DNA from: Rhabditoides inermis
Lineage: Eukaryota; Nematoda; Chromadorea; Rhabditida; Rhabditidae
Direction: 5' to 3'
Assembly: GCA_963966185.1 (NCBI GenBank)
Contig: CAWZYM010000266.1
Span: 236,001-300,000, forward strand
DNA: 64,000 bases
Below, one piece after another: positions 10,934 through 21,179 of the stretch. The translations under genes were made by a program, and so were the position numbers. Position 1 is the stretch's first letter, and every line of letters begins with the position of its first letter. The notes under the pieces were generated by a model. The model did no database searches. It was not told where the DNA came from and saw only the letters and a list, made by a program, of their open reading frames with translations.

Positions 10934-12587
10934 ATGCGTTCGATCGTTTTACTCGCGCTTTTCGGCTTCGCTACCGTGTTCGCGGACATTTTCCCGAAAA
11001 CGGTGGCGGCGGAAGGTGAGAAAAAACAATCTAATCGATTCAGACAATTCATATGCATCTCAGGTCTGCCTCCAATGAGACTGCTGTGGTCCGCGCGAAG
11101 AGACAGTGTGGTATGAGCGGGTGCGGCGGCGGGTGCTCTGGAAGAGGCTGCGGAGGCGGGGGTGAATCGAGTTATTGACTGCTTTCTACTATTCTGCCAT
11201 TCTTCCCTCTTTCGTGCAGGCTGCACGTTTCTCGCATCGTTCGGTGGCTTCTATTGCATGCTTCAAGCGGTTTCCCTCACTGTTTATGTGATCGTTTGGG
11301 TCCTATCTAGCGGCGCGCAGAGCCGCTCGGACCGCAGGGCCGCCAAAATCGCTTGTAAATCATTCAAATAAAAAATGTTTCAGAGTTATATCATAATATT
11401 GTCTCTAAATAGTCCGTTGAACAACTATAAACCAAAACAAAACATGAAACAATAGTTTAAGACCCAAAAATATGTTCGCTGGTTAGGTCTGCACGTCTGT
11501 GAGGTATGCTGCTGGTCGCTGATTCGCTGAAAGACCCGCTCACTAGCCGCCCCCGCGCGCTCATTGGTTCGTGATGCGGAATGTGTGCGAGCGCGATTAT
11601 GTGCACACTGTTTGTGATTTGCGTAGTCGTTCACGCGCGTTGTCTTGTTGTTGTTATTGTTGTTGTTTGTTATATCTGTTGATTTACTTTGAACAAATAC
11701 TGATAGTTTCTGTGAAACTATCAGTACATTAACATTAATACATGATACATTGATACATTGATACATACATTGATACATTAACATTGGAAAAAAGAATTTT
11801 TTCGAAATTCAACAAAAGGACATTCATTCTTATTTGAAAAGTACAAGCGTAAAGTACGTCTGTTTGGGTTTATCTCAATTCAACAAAAGCACATGCATAA
11901 AACTATTATTTCGATTCTAAACTATAAACACAAACCTGCTCTCTCAAAACTATCACAAATACATTGACAATCAAATGCCAAGATGAATATACTATTGCAC
12001 ACACACACATTCTATCACTCACATTCTATCAACCCGTTCATCGAATGAGTCATCTATCAAAAAGCTCTTGTATTTGTTTACATTCAAAAAAATGAAAACA
12101 TCATGGTAAACTAGACGATAGTTCTATTGCTGTTCATTGATTATCACAATACTTTCATAAAAAATAAGAAAATATATTATATAGCCCTTATTGATAAATT
12201 ATCGATAAAGTATACGTTTCTACATATCGTTGGAGAGAGCATTTTTGTGTTTATAGTTTAGAATAGAAATAATATTTTTATGCATCTGCTTTTGTTGAAT
12301 TGAGATGAACCCAAACAGAGGTACTTTACGCTTGTACTTTCCAAAAGAGAATCATCTATTCAGTGTGAAACATGCCAGTGATGCCCCTTTCTCTCTCTCT
12401 TCCTTTCTCTCTCTCTTTTTCACACCAACTTAACACTTCAAATACCATGTACATTTCTTAAAGTCAAAACTCAAAGTGCGAATTCATTGAAGGCACGTAA
12501 CCTTCTAACCAATCTGATCTCTTTGCAGTGGGGTATTGCATGAACCTGTGTCAGGGCAACCCAATGCGCTGCTGCGATGCCGCCGTG

Positions 12588-12643
<56 letters not shown>

Positions 12644-13632
12644 CCTCTCTCTCCCCCTCTCTCTCTCTCTCCCCCCCTCTCTCTCTCTCTCTCCCCCTCT
12701 CTCTCCTTCTACATGTATTTTTCGCCATTCACTCTTTACCCATTCTCGAAGTGAAGCGCCACGCTCGCTAGCAGGTCCCTCGACCGTGTGTGGGCTGTGG
12801 TCTGAACGGTCGCTCGTCGTTCTCGGTGGACGAGACAGTGCTGCAGCTGCTGTATGCCCGCCTGCCTACCACGATGCACCAGGTATGTATGAACGGGAGT
12901 CGAGTAGACGAGTAACAAGTGAACAACCATCTTGGAACAACCGCGCATGCACTTACAGATACATTTAATTGATCAATCATGTATCTGGCATCATTATATC
13001 GTACAGTCGGATTGGATCCTATATGCCTTCCGTGACATTTCACATGTTGTGCAGTTATGCAACACAGCGTGTACGTCTTCAAATATCCAAAACGCTTCCA
13101 TGAAAAGGAATTCAACCCATGGAGCAGCGATTGTGCACTGGCGGCGCGCACTACCACTGCGCCATAGAGGCAGTGGTTAGGAGATCGAAGAGAGAGCACA
13201 TGTAGCTCCACTGCTCTTTTCAGTGCACAATGATAAGATATAACGAACAAACACATCATCGAAATGCAATGCCCTCTCAGAACGAGCCTCAATGGGGTGG
13301 TGCAGTGGTAGAGCGCGCCGCCAGCGCGCAATCGCTGCGAGCTGCCCACGGGTTCGATTCCTACTCATGGCAGCGTTTTGGATATTTGAAGACATACACG
13401 TTGTGTTGCACAAAACTGCACAACATGTGAAATGTCACGGATGGCATATAGGATCCAATTCGACTATATGACAACTGATAACACAATCATGATGATAGAG
13501 AGCGTACAGTGTAAGATGCTACATATGTGTAGCAGCACAGCGGATTATCCGCGGAACAGAGGAAAATTCTCAGGGGCGGGCAGCGACGATTGGCGCACAG
13601 GCGGAGGCATTTCGGGCAATGGGTGGCCAGTA
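10934..13632 (+). CDS. possible small secreted Cys-rich protein, five exons
   Basis: I do not recognise a family. Exon 1 (10,934-11,015) encodes a clear signal peptide, MRSIVLLALFGFATVFA, then ends at a GTGAGA donor. Exon 2 (about 11,064-11,161) contains QCGMSGCGGGCSGRGCGGG. Exon 3 (about 12,529-12,588) gives YCMNLCQGNPMRCCDAA. Exon 4 (about 12,768-12,880) gives a CVGCG motif and ends MHQ. Exon 5 (13,579-13,632) ends in TAA. Phases agree for exons 2 to 5, but the exon 1-2 join is off by one base, so one splice site is misassigned or the gene is damaged. The large intron 2 holds a 1-kb dispersed repeat and intron 4 a tRNA-bearing foldback element. The product would enter the secretory pathway. 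Confidence 0.4.
11290..12352 (+). repeat. 1-kb dispersed repeat, copy A
   Basis: This block matches 33,480-34,498 in the opposite orientation over its whole length. It begins GATCGTTTGGGTCC and contains a GC-rich hairpin (AGCGGC...GCCGCT). Its last 500 bp (about 11,830-12,352) form an internal foldback, because the arm with CAATTCAACAAAAGC and TAAACTATAAACACAAACC is repeated in reverse complement. Copy A sits inside an intron of the putative secreted-protein gene. It has no coding capacity. Confidence 0.85.
12591..12710. repeat. (CT)n microsatellite
   Basis: About 120 bp of CT/CCCCCT repeats begin immediately after a GTGAGT splice donor, so the donor merges directly into the repeat. Apparent Ser-Leu and Arg-Glu open frames across it are artefacts. 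Confidence 0.95.
13004..13468. mobile_element. foldback element with a Gly-tRNA-like module in each inverted arm (copy 1)
   Basis: The two arms (about 13,004-13,170 and 13,290-13,468) are inverted copies. They run from AGTCGGATTGGATCC at the outer ends, through CACATGTTGTGCAG and TTCAAATATCCAAAACG, to a tRNA-like region. The plus-sense arm shows TGGTGCAGTGGTAGAGC (A box, Gly-tRNA-like) and GGGTTCGATTCC (B box) about 40 bp apart. A second full copy is at 35,860-36,317. The loop between the arms is not conserved. Confidence 0.75.
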
Positions 13633-13737
13633 AGGATGACGTGTCATAGCCGCCTGCAGGCGGCAGCTCGCGCGAAAAAGGCGCGGCGCGGCGCCCCTGA
13701 TGAGAAAAGTTGTTCCGAAAAGGGCAATTAGGAAATG

Positions 13738-13826
13738 ACACCAGACACCATGACACCAGACACCAGACACCACGACACCATGACACCATGGTGTCGACAC
13801 CACGACACCACGGTGTCGACAACAGA
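13738..13826. repeat. GACACCA minisatellite, inverted partner of 16,113-16,301
   Basis: Short units of GACACCA(T/G) are interspersed with GGTGTCGACACC palindromes. The outer flank AATTAGGAA is mirrored at 16,303-16,313, so the two arrays form an inverted pair around the RS-repeat gene. Confidence 0.8.
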
Positions 13827-13859
13827 AATCTCGTTTTTCTCCTTCCCTGTTTCACTCTC

Positions 13860-13923
13860 TCTCATACAGTCTCTCTCTCCCTCTCTCTCTCTCTCTCTTA
13901 CGCTCTCTCTTACGCTCTCCCTT

Positions 13924-13984
<61 letters not shown>

Positions 13985-14010
13985 CTCGCTCTCGCTCTCT
14001 CTCTCTATTC
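13860..14010. repeat. (CT)n microsatellite
   Basis: About 150 bp of CTCT repeats with CGCTCT variants lie downstream of the RS-repeat gene (minus strand) stop. Confidence 0.95.
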
Positions 14011-14095
14011 AATTTTTTTGTCTCTATTCCCCTTTCTCTCTCCTTTTTTCATACATTTTCTCGTTTTTCCGCTACCTATCTTTGTCTTTGTATGA

Positions 14096-15796
14096 TCACA
14101 CGCGCGCGAACAAATGCTCCCGTCCCAGTACTCTTCTTATTGCCGTTCTCAACCAGAGAAACGGGTGTCCGTCGGCACAGTAGTAGTAGGTGATGAAGCC
14201 AATTCCGACTCGCTCTCCGTCCCGAGACAGGTGTGCTACCTGAAACAATACTATTCCAAACAGTAACACGCTAACTCGTAACCAGACAGTATTTCGGTAA
14301 CACGCTTACCTTCTTTTTCAAACGAGGATCACGAGGCAAGGTGTAGGAGGTGATGTTCAGTTGGTAGCTCGACACTGCCGTCAAGAAGACATCACCGTCC
14401 TCTAGTCGAAACGGAGATCTTCTCGTCTTGCTTTTCTGGACTGTAAAAATATCATAGATAGCATATATCACATACACTTACTTTGTCCATGTACGTCTTT
14501 CCCAGTCCACGGAGACAACGCGTCGCTCCTCAAATCCTGTGCGTCCACCGACCCATCGATGAAGTAGGTGAATGTGCCCTGGCTCGTGATCAGAGGAGGC
14601 ACGGCGGGAGAACAGCTGTTCAGGATCCCTCTGGCTGACCTATATGACATAATTGATTGAAGGATGACCGGAGTGTTCAGACAGCGACATGAATATTTGC
14701 CCGTGGCGTTACCGCCCTGCCTTGCCTATTATTAGATATATAGATTACTAGATTGCATCACTCAATAGAAAGGTTTCCTTTAGTCGTTTTACAACTTACA
14801 GTTCATTGGGGATTTCTGGATCCAGAAGAGCTGCAATCATCTTCTTAGAATCAGACAGCGCGTTCCACGTTCCATGAGAGCCCTCGAGATGCATACAACC
14901 TTCTTCTCCGACACCACACTTGTGAAACTGAAAAAAATAACTTGACGTCAGTGCCTAACAAATACACAAAAAACGTAGTTTTTTGTTGTTGAAATGCAGT
15001 ACCTGGAATGGCTGAAGGTTATTCGATGAAAACATCACGCTGTCTTCCTCCGGGCAGTCCACTTCTTCCTGTAAAGGTTAATAGTTTATCAATGAAAAAT
15101 TAACCAAAGTACATACATTCACATACCTGAACAAAGTCATTGACGAAACTGTTCAGCGGGAGCAGCGAATCGGCGAGCTCTTCCTGCGAGCTCTTCCTCT
15201 TCATAGAGATCGTTGGTCATTTCTTCGGTCTCCTACACGAGGCTGGCACTTTCGGGGTGACCCTCAGTCTGCAGTGTGTTATTCTGGACTGTTCCCATCC
15301 CTAGTTCGTCCTCTGCGTCACACAAGACCAGCGACGGTCTCGTCTCTCCGGGCGATTCGGTGACGAGTTTCTCGCGAACAGTCGGTTATACTTGATCAGA
15401 CTCACGCGAGCGACTCCTCTTGCGGTCGCGCGAACCGTAGTGGTCACGCGAGCGACTCCTCTTGCGGTCGCGCGAACCGTGGTGGTCACGCGAGCGACTC
15501 CTCTTGCGGTCGCGCGAACCGTGGTGGTCACGCGAGCGACTCCTCTTGCGGTCGCGCGAACCGTGGTGGTCACGCGAGCGACTCCTCTTGCGGTCGCGCG
15601 AACCGTGGTGGTCACGCGAGCGACTCCTCTTGCGGTCGCGCGAACCGTGGTGGTCACGCGAGCGACTCCTCTGACGGTGACGGGACTTCTATCTGCTCAT
15701 GCTGCGCCTGTTCTCTTTCTTCTTCTCCTTCTCCTTCTTGTGCCGATGGCGTTTCTCCGAGCGATCTCGCCTCACATTCGCGTCTTCGTAGTCCAT
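14096..15796 (-). pseudogene. RS-repeat protein gene, multi-exon, probably decayed
   Basis: The start is ATG at 15,796 (MDYEDANVRRDRSEKR). Exon 1 (15,406-15,796) encodes a basic region and about six copies of the 14-residue repeat RDHHGSRDRKRSRS, a classic Arg/Ser domain. An in-frame TAG lies at 15,689-15,691 before the repeats. A second exon (end 15,127) contains another in-frame TAG and a 13-bp tandem duplication at 15,174-15,199 that shifts the frame. The downstream exons are clean and phase-consistent: 15,003-15,068, 14,800-14,927, 14,482-14,639, 14,310-14,440 and 14,096-14,239. Their conserved-looking sequence includes HKCGVGEEGCMHLEG and [17 protein letters not shown] domains mark splicing-associated nuclear proteins. 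I do not recognise the C-terminal domain. Either this is a recent pseudogene or the upstream part is mis-assembled or belongs to another gene. Confidence 0.6.
15406..15671. repeat. 42-bp in-frame tandem repeat encoding an RS domain
   Basis: About 6.3 near-identical copies of a 42-bp unit (plus-strand start GCGAGCGACTCCTCTTGCGG). Forty-two is a multiple of three, and only the minus-strand frame gives an RS-type peptide. The near identity implies recent expansion or homogenisation. It is not a CRISPR array, because there are no unique spacers. Confidence 0.9.
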
Positions 15797-16112
15797 CCTG
15801 AAATAACTACTGTACTGCAATAGTTTTAAACGTGGAAATGCGAGGTGAACCGGATAGCGTACAAAATAATTAGAGGAAAACGGCGAAAGAAAGTATTGTG
15901 AACTCGCAAAACCACGATTGTTCAAAGGGTTTGATGCAGTATATTACTATAACTTATTGGTATACTACTCACTATAAAGAATTATTGCGTACTAAACAAG
16001 AAAACAAACGAAAAACAGAAAAAGAGAGAAAGAAAATCACAAAACATAAATCAATTATGAAAAAAGTTCACGCGATTGCTTTCGAAAAGCGCTGGAAAAA
16101 CGTTTCGCAATC

Positions 16113-16301
16113 ACGTGGTGTCGTGGTGTCGACACCTGGTGTCGTGGTGTCGACACCTGGTGTCATGGTGTCAACACCTGGTGTCATGGTGTCAACACCA
16201 TGGTGTCGTGGTGTCATGGTGTCGACACCTAGTGTTGTGGTGTCGACACCATGGTGTCGTGGTGTCGTGGTGTCTGGTGTCTGGTGTCATGGTGTCTGGT
16301 G
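16113..16301. repeat. TGGTGTC minisatellite with GGTGTCGACACC palindromes
   Basis: Units of about 21 bp built from GGTGTCGTGGTGTCGACACCT are repeated many times. It is inverted relative to 13,738-13,826. Confidence 0.85.
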
Positions 16302-17143
16302 TTAATTCCTAATTACCTCCGAAAAGCGGAGAATTTGGGCAGCCGCAGACAGACAGATCCTTGAAAAAAATGTAGTAAGTGGTCATGAATAGTGTCGGAA
16401 CGGAAGCAATTCGTAACACTACCGTGATTCACCTAGTTGTCACAATTTCTGAAGAGAATAGTGTTCAACAATTAAAACTGCTTTCTACCACTCAAACGTG
16501 TCAGACAGTCATTCTTATTAAGGAATGCGGGTTGCGGCGGCTGCGACCGGTTCGACTACTACGACTACGGCTACGGAAGGAAGAAGAGGGAGGCGGGAGA
16601 GGAGGGAGAGGAGAATGCAGCCGAGTCCAGCAAGCACTTCGAGCTCGCCTAGAACCACACTCATCGAGTGTTGCGAAGATGTTTTCAGTGAAGACTATTA
16701 TTTATTTATTTATGTCAATTGTTAATGTTGTTTCTGTGACAATAAAAGTCAACATTGAGCAAACAGTATGCTTCGTGCCCCACACGTGTTGCTTTACAAC
16801 ACATTCAGACACAAGCCAATCCAATTATGTAGTAACCGCCGGTAAGAGGCCATCATGTACAACTTCGCGTTTTTGAAACACGGCGAAAAAAAGAGTTTGT
16901 CTGCCAATCGTTCGTTAACGTTCAGTGTATTGGCTTTTTTCAGAAACAACATACGTCCCTCGAAAAAATGTGAATGAAGGAACTGTTCATAAACAAGCTT
17001 GATGTGTGAAACGATCAGAACAGTTGACAGTTTATTGTTGGTTATCCAAGGCGGAGAAAAAAAAGAAAAAAAGTCTAGTGTAATGGAACGAATAGTAGTA
17101 GAACAGAAGCAGAAAAATAGACGTGAGAAAGTCGTTCATAGAT

Positions 17144-17297
17144 CTACATAGCTGTGGTCGATTTGGCGTGAAGCCGCTTGGGAAGAGCCATCCGGACGAG
17201 CCGTTGGATCTCCGGGTTGGCGGACAGAAGAGACACTGGCTGAGCGGCCAGCATCAGACAGAACGTGAAGAACCTGAGGGGCTACATGAGCGAGAGA

Positions 17298-17337
<40 letters not shown>

Positions 17338-17338
17338 A

Positions 17339-17397
<59 letters not shown>

Positions 17398-20300
17398 AAG
17401 CAGGAAAGAGAGAGAGAGAGAGATTGAAACCTACCACAAGTTTTCCGTTGTTCGTGTGTCTTCTCCTCTCCACGTCAGAACTAACTGAAATTGGTGGTAC
17501 ACAACAGTGCTTATATGAAATCATGTAAAACAAAAAGAGACATTCCATTCCTTTCTCTGCTAGCGCGCGGTCGCGTGCCTTCTCCTGTTATTCCCCCCGA
17601 CCCCTGGACAATGCTGAGCGGCGCTGGACACTAACCGGACTGGTACTCGATTTCGCTACTCTCTACATCTACAGCATTGAAACTGGAGAGGAATCCTCGA
17701 AGACGATGCAACTCTCTGAGACGTCTCTTCGCGATCAATCGTTAATGCCCGGATCTTCCGCCGCCGAAATCAAAACTTTCCCAGAAGTCGCAAGCAGGCG
17801 TTGCATTACTGTATTTTACCGTAATCTTGCCGTAACTTACATAATTGTACTTTGCTATTTGATTCGAGATAAATTATCTGATTCTGACATGCCTCCCAGA
17901 CGATCCTTCCAGCATCGAGTAGAAGCGGCGTGGACATGACAGTCGCGTAGAGCAGCACGGTCTGCTGGAAAGAAATGTTCATTGAACAGTTAATTGAATA
18001 GACATATATGGTTGCCATCCGGCAAAAAAGTGCTGTATATTTGGTCCGTCACCGAAACTGGAGCGAGAGAGGTGAAATATTTGTCTCTGAAGTTATGCGG
18101 CATGCGGGCGTGTTTTCATCGATTTGTCGCTAGAAGCGCGCGCTTTTGATTTAGATTGCGACTATAGGGGTTAGATCTTTTTTTTTTGTAATCAAACAAA
18201 CTTTCTCTCTGAATGTACATAGCAATACTTCCGCACAAATTTTGAATGTGATTGATTATATTATAGAACGACTATTCCTGAATCGTGGTGTTCACTCGGA
18301 GGTTCTTTTACCTGATTATTTGGATTAGTCTTACCAATCTGAAAATTTTGACAGAAATGAAAATGTTTTACATTTAAGAAAAACTATGATTATAACATGA
18401 ACTAATCACTGTCAATTCATTCTGAAAGGCATTTCCCCGTTCATAGTTCAGCAGTCATTTTGTCAAAAGTTTACCAGACATCATTTGAGGCCTCAAAGCA
18501 TTTGAGGCATTTGAGGCATTTGAGGCCTCAAAGCCTCAATGGATGTCCATTAAGGCTTTGAGGCATTTGAGATCTTGAAGCCTTTTATCCGCCCGCGCAA
18601 GATCATTCGATCGCGCGTGGCGGTATCTTCTCACGGAAATGAGAGACCATTGCTAGTCCGATGAAGCTGAGTTTTCCGCTTTGTGAAGTTGACAAATCCA
18701 TTCACAGTGAAGCAATCTTTACGAAATTTGAATGTGTGACGGGTAGCAAAAGTGCCCATCAATCTCGATTATGTTTCTCGATTTTTGATTGTTGCTTTGA
18801 TTTTTTTTTTGAAAGACTTCGAGTTCGAGTCGAATTCTGAAGAGAAATTTTCGAAACCTGAATACACTATTCAAACGTATCGTAGTACGCTTCGTCCGTT
18901 TTCTGTACAAGATGCCTATGTCCAGAGATCTCTAGTGTTCGATTTTTTTATCGGTTTATTCGTCAATTATACCATATGATTATACCATGAACCGAAATTG
19001 CATCAAATTCTCGTCCATATTCAAACGCAAACACTCAATCAAAACACCGAAATTGCATCAAATTCTCGTTTGTTTAGCAGACCAGCAATGTACATTGAAA
19101 CTAGAAGATGGCCTAAACTTGTATTTGTTTCGTGCTACAATATTAACGACAATCGATTTATTCTTCTTGCCTGTGTCTTCGCCATGGCATCACTGCAGTC
19201 GAGTGCTCTGGCCATTTGCCAGATGCAAGCATATGCGAGACTGCAGAACACCGCCACCGACAGACCGACCACCATGCTCTGATACGTGGCGAACTGAAAA
19301 ACAGCAAATTTTCATTCTGGCCTGGCAACAACCAATGTATTCTCTTGTTATTCGACGCCCACCTTCTGCACATTGCTGTTACTGACTACGAAATCCACTG
19401 TTTGCGTGGCGTTATCGAGTGCGAACGTGACGTCAAAGTCTACCAGAATGAACACCGCCGTGTTGCTCAGAATCGTCGTCGACCACAGAACGTACACAAT
19501 GTAGACGAGCTTGTTCGCGTCGTGCGTGGACTGAAAGGAACACGGTATCCGGTCTGCGCGGGGGCAGAGCCTGCTCTCCTATTGTCTTTTTTTTTCGTTT
19601 TGACTAACACAACTTCATGAAAATGCAGTATCATTCTTTCAAAGTTTCAACAAAAAAATTACGCAGCAAATTTGGTGAATGAGTGAGACTCACGGCAGGA
19701 AACAAGAAACAAACTTTGCACTTGAGTCGGTTTTTTTTTTCGGGAAAAAAACTAAGCGAGAGAAAGAGATGTGAACAGAAAAAAAGTAAAATACGTGCGT
19801 TATCTCACTGCACAATGAAGTGGAATATCGGATTGGTTGAACAGTACAAACAAGATACAGTGACTTACCACTTACCTTCATATAAGCATGGTAGTACGCG
19901 ATGGTTCGGCAGATAGCAAACTGTAGATAGCACATATAGACAATCGACCGAAACGTCGTATGAACGCAGAACAGCAGTTTAGTGAAAGTATTTCGCTGAT
20001 CCTGTGATAAAATTTAGTTTCTGGGGAATGAACTCAGCTTCAGGATCAAGTTCGGTGTCTGTATTTAATATGGTGCTACCTTGTGATTATTCAAAATTGC
20101 CGTGATACACAAACACACTGCACACTTGTAGAGTAAACTGCAGACTTGTGGAAGCGTGACGTCATATAAACACACTGTTTATTCATATTTCATAAATTAC
20201 CCGCAAATCATAAAACGACACAGACGACTATGAAGTTTATTGCGAGAATCATTTCCTCAGAATGATTTAAACACGAGCACGAGAATAACGAGTGACATCA

Positions 20301-21136
20301 CACATCAGGTAGGAAACAGTCACACACGGGATAGGGTCAGGAAGAGTTTATGATGTCATCGGGTATCGGGTGGTTAACACTTGCGTAACAATGTCACGCC
20401 TATTGCTATGACTTGAACAGGCAATAAACATTTCAGAAAGTGTTTCAAAGTTACAGTAGCGACATATAAATATGTTAAAGTCAGATTTGTTTCCATTACA
20501 TTTGTTTTGTATTCAGGGAACCGGTTTCACGACACCACCGATATTTGCCGTACCGCGATTTGCCAAATAAGGGATATCTAAAACGAACTAAAATTCCCCG
20601 GCTCTTCATTTCAGTCGCCTTTCTCTGACTCAGCGTGACCGCGCCAACCGATTTTTTAAAACACGTTAAGTGGTCGCGACGCAGTTTTGAGTTTAGCAGG
20701 ACCCAGCCGAGATGTTGAGTCGTTTGTTCGCTAACGCGAGTCGCCAGAAGAAATATCAATGGCAAAATGGTTGGCAAGACAATTATGACAAGCGTATGTG
20801 TTTATGTGGAAGCGAATCCAGATCAGCGAAACGATGAATTCCTCTCATAGTGAACGTGACACTGACCGTTGCACTGTAGAGCCCGTATTTTCGCGGCAGG
20901 TATATAAGATCTGTCGTGATGAAAATGATAAGATCCGCAATGTACTGTAAAACAAAAACTGCTTGAGTGAAAAACGAATACATAATCACCTGAGTGCCAA
21001 CGAATTTGTAGAATGTGAGTGGTATGCGTCTATGTTTGATGAACTTGAAAACGATTGCAATGATAAAAGAATACATCAGCATAACCACAGATGAGACTGT
21101 TATGATTGAAACTGCAGAAACATTGAAAACCGGCAT
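17144..21136 (-). CDS. nematode serpentine (7TM) chemoreceptor, class unassigned
   Basis: There are six phase-consistent exons: 20,867-21,136, 19,876-20,001, 19,363-19,530, 19,171-19,278, 17,893-17,964 and 17,144-17,281. They total about 293 codons, normal for nematode receptors. The ATG follows directly on a CTTCAG acceptor, as in trans-spliced or leader-intron genes. Seven hydrophobic stretches can be placed, from ITVSSVVMLMYSFIIAIVF (TM1) to FFTFCLMLAAQPVSLLSANP (TM7, NP-containing), followed by a basic tail KRLHAKSTTAM. Two introns use GC donors (GCAAGA after 19,171; GCATGT after 17,893). The last intron contains a LINE tail starting within a few bases of the donor and a (GA)n tract. The product is expected in sensory-neuron membranes. 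The Sr family is uncertain. Confidence 0.65.
17297..17425. repeat. (GA)n microsatellite
   Basis: About 130 bp of GA repeats interrupted by GAAAGCAGGAAA twice, within the last intron of the 17-21 kb receptor. The interruption itself is duplicated. Confidence 0.95.
17545..17889 (+). mobile_element. 3'-terminal fragment of a non-LTR retrotransposon (copy 2)
   Basis: This is homologous to 8,860-9,300, but lacks about 60 bp near its 3' end relative to that copy. It ends GATAAATTATCTGATTCTGAC. It is inserted antisense to the receptor gene, and its tail touches the splice donor of the exon at 17,893-17,964. Its 5' end was not resolved. Confidence 0.65.
18020..19160. other. intron of the receptor; small TTGAGG minisatellite
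   Basis: This is non-coding. At about 18,485-18,575 there are several copies of CATTTGAGG with palindromic GAGGCCTC. Nothing else was recognised. Confidence 0.5.
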
Positions 21137-21179
21137 CTGAAGTGAAAACGGAAGAACAAAAGTTGGGTCAAACGTGGTT

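Noticed and set aside
12471..12968. Ser/Leu- and Arg/Glu-rich open frames over CT/GA tracts (also near 13.7-14.2, 17.1-17.5, 27.7-28.1, 32.3-33.1 and 61.9 kb)
   Set aside because: They are translations of dinucleotide repeats on both strands, open in several frames at once, with no flanking coding signal.
15301..15823. Val/Thr/Ala/Arg repeat frames and a possible CRISPR-like array
   Set aside because: They are alternative frames of the 42-bp RS repeat. There are no spacers and the host is a eukaryote.
20496..20777. Hydrophobic frame (LPTILPLIFLLATR) between receptor exons 1 and 2
   Set aside because: Including it breaks the phase. Exon 1 splices in phase directly to the exon at 19,876-20,001 with good sites.
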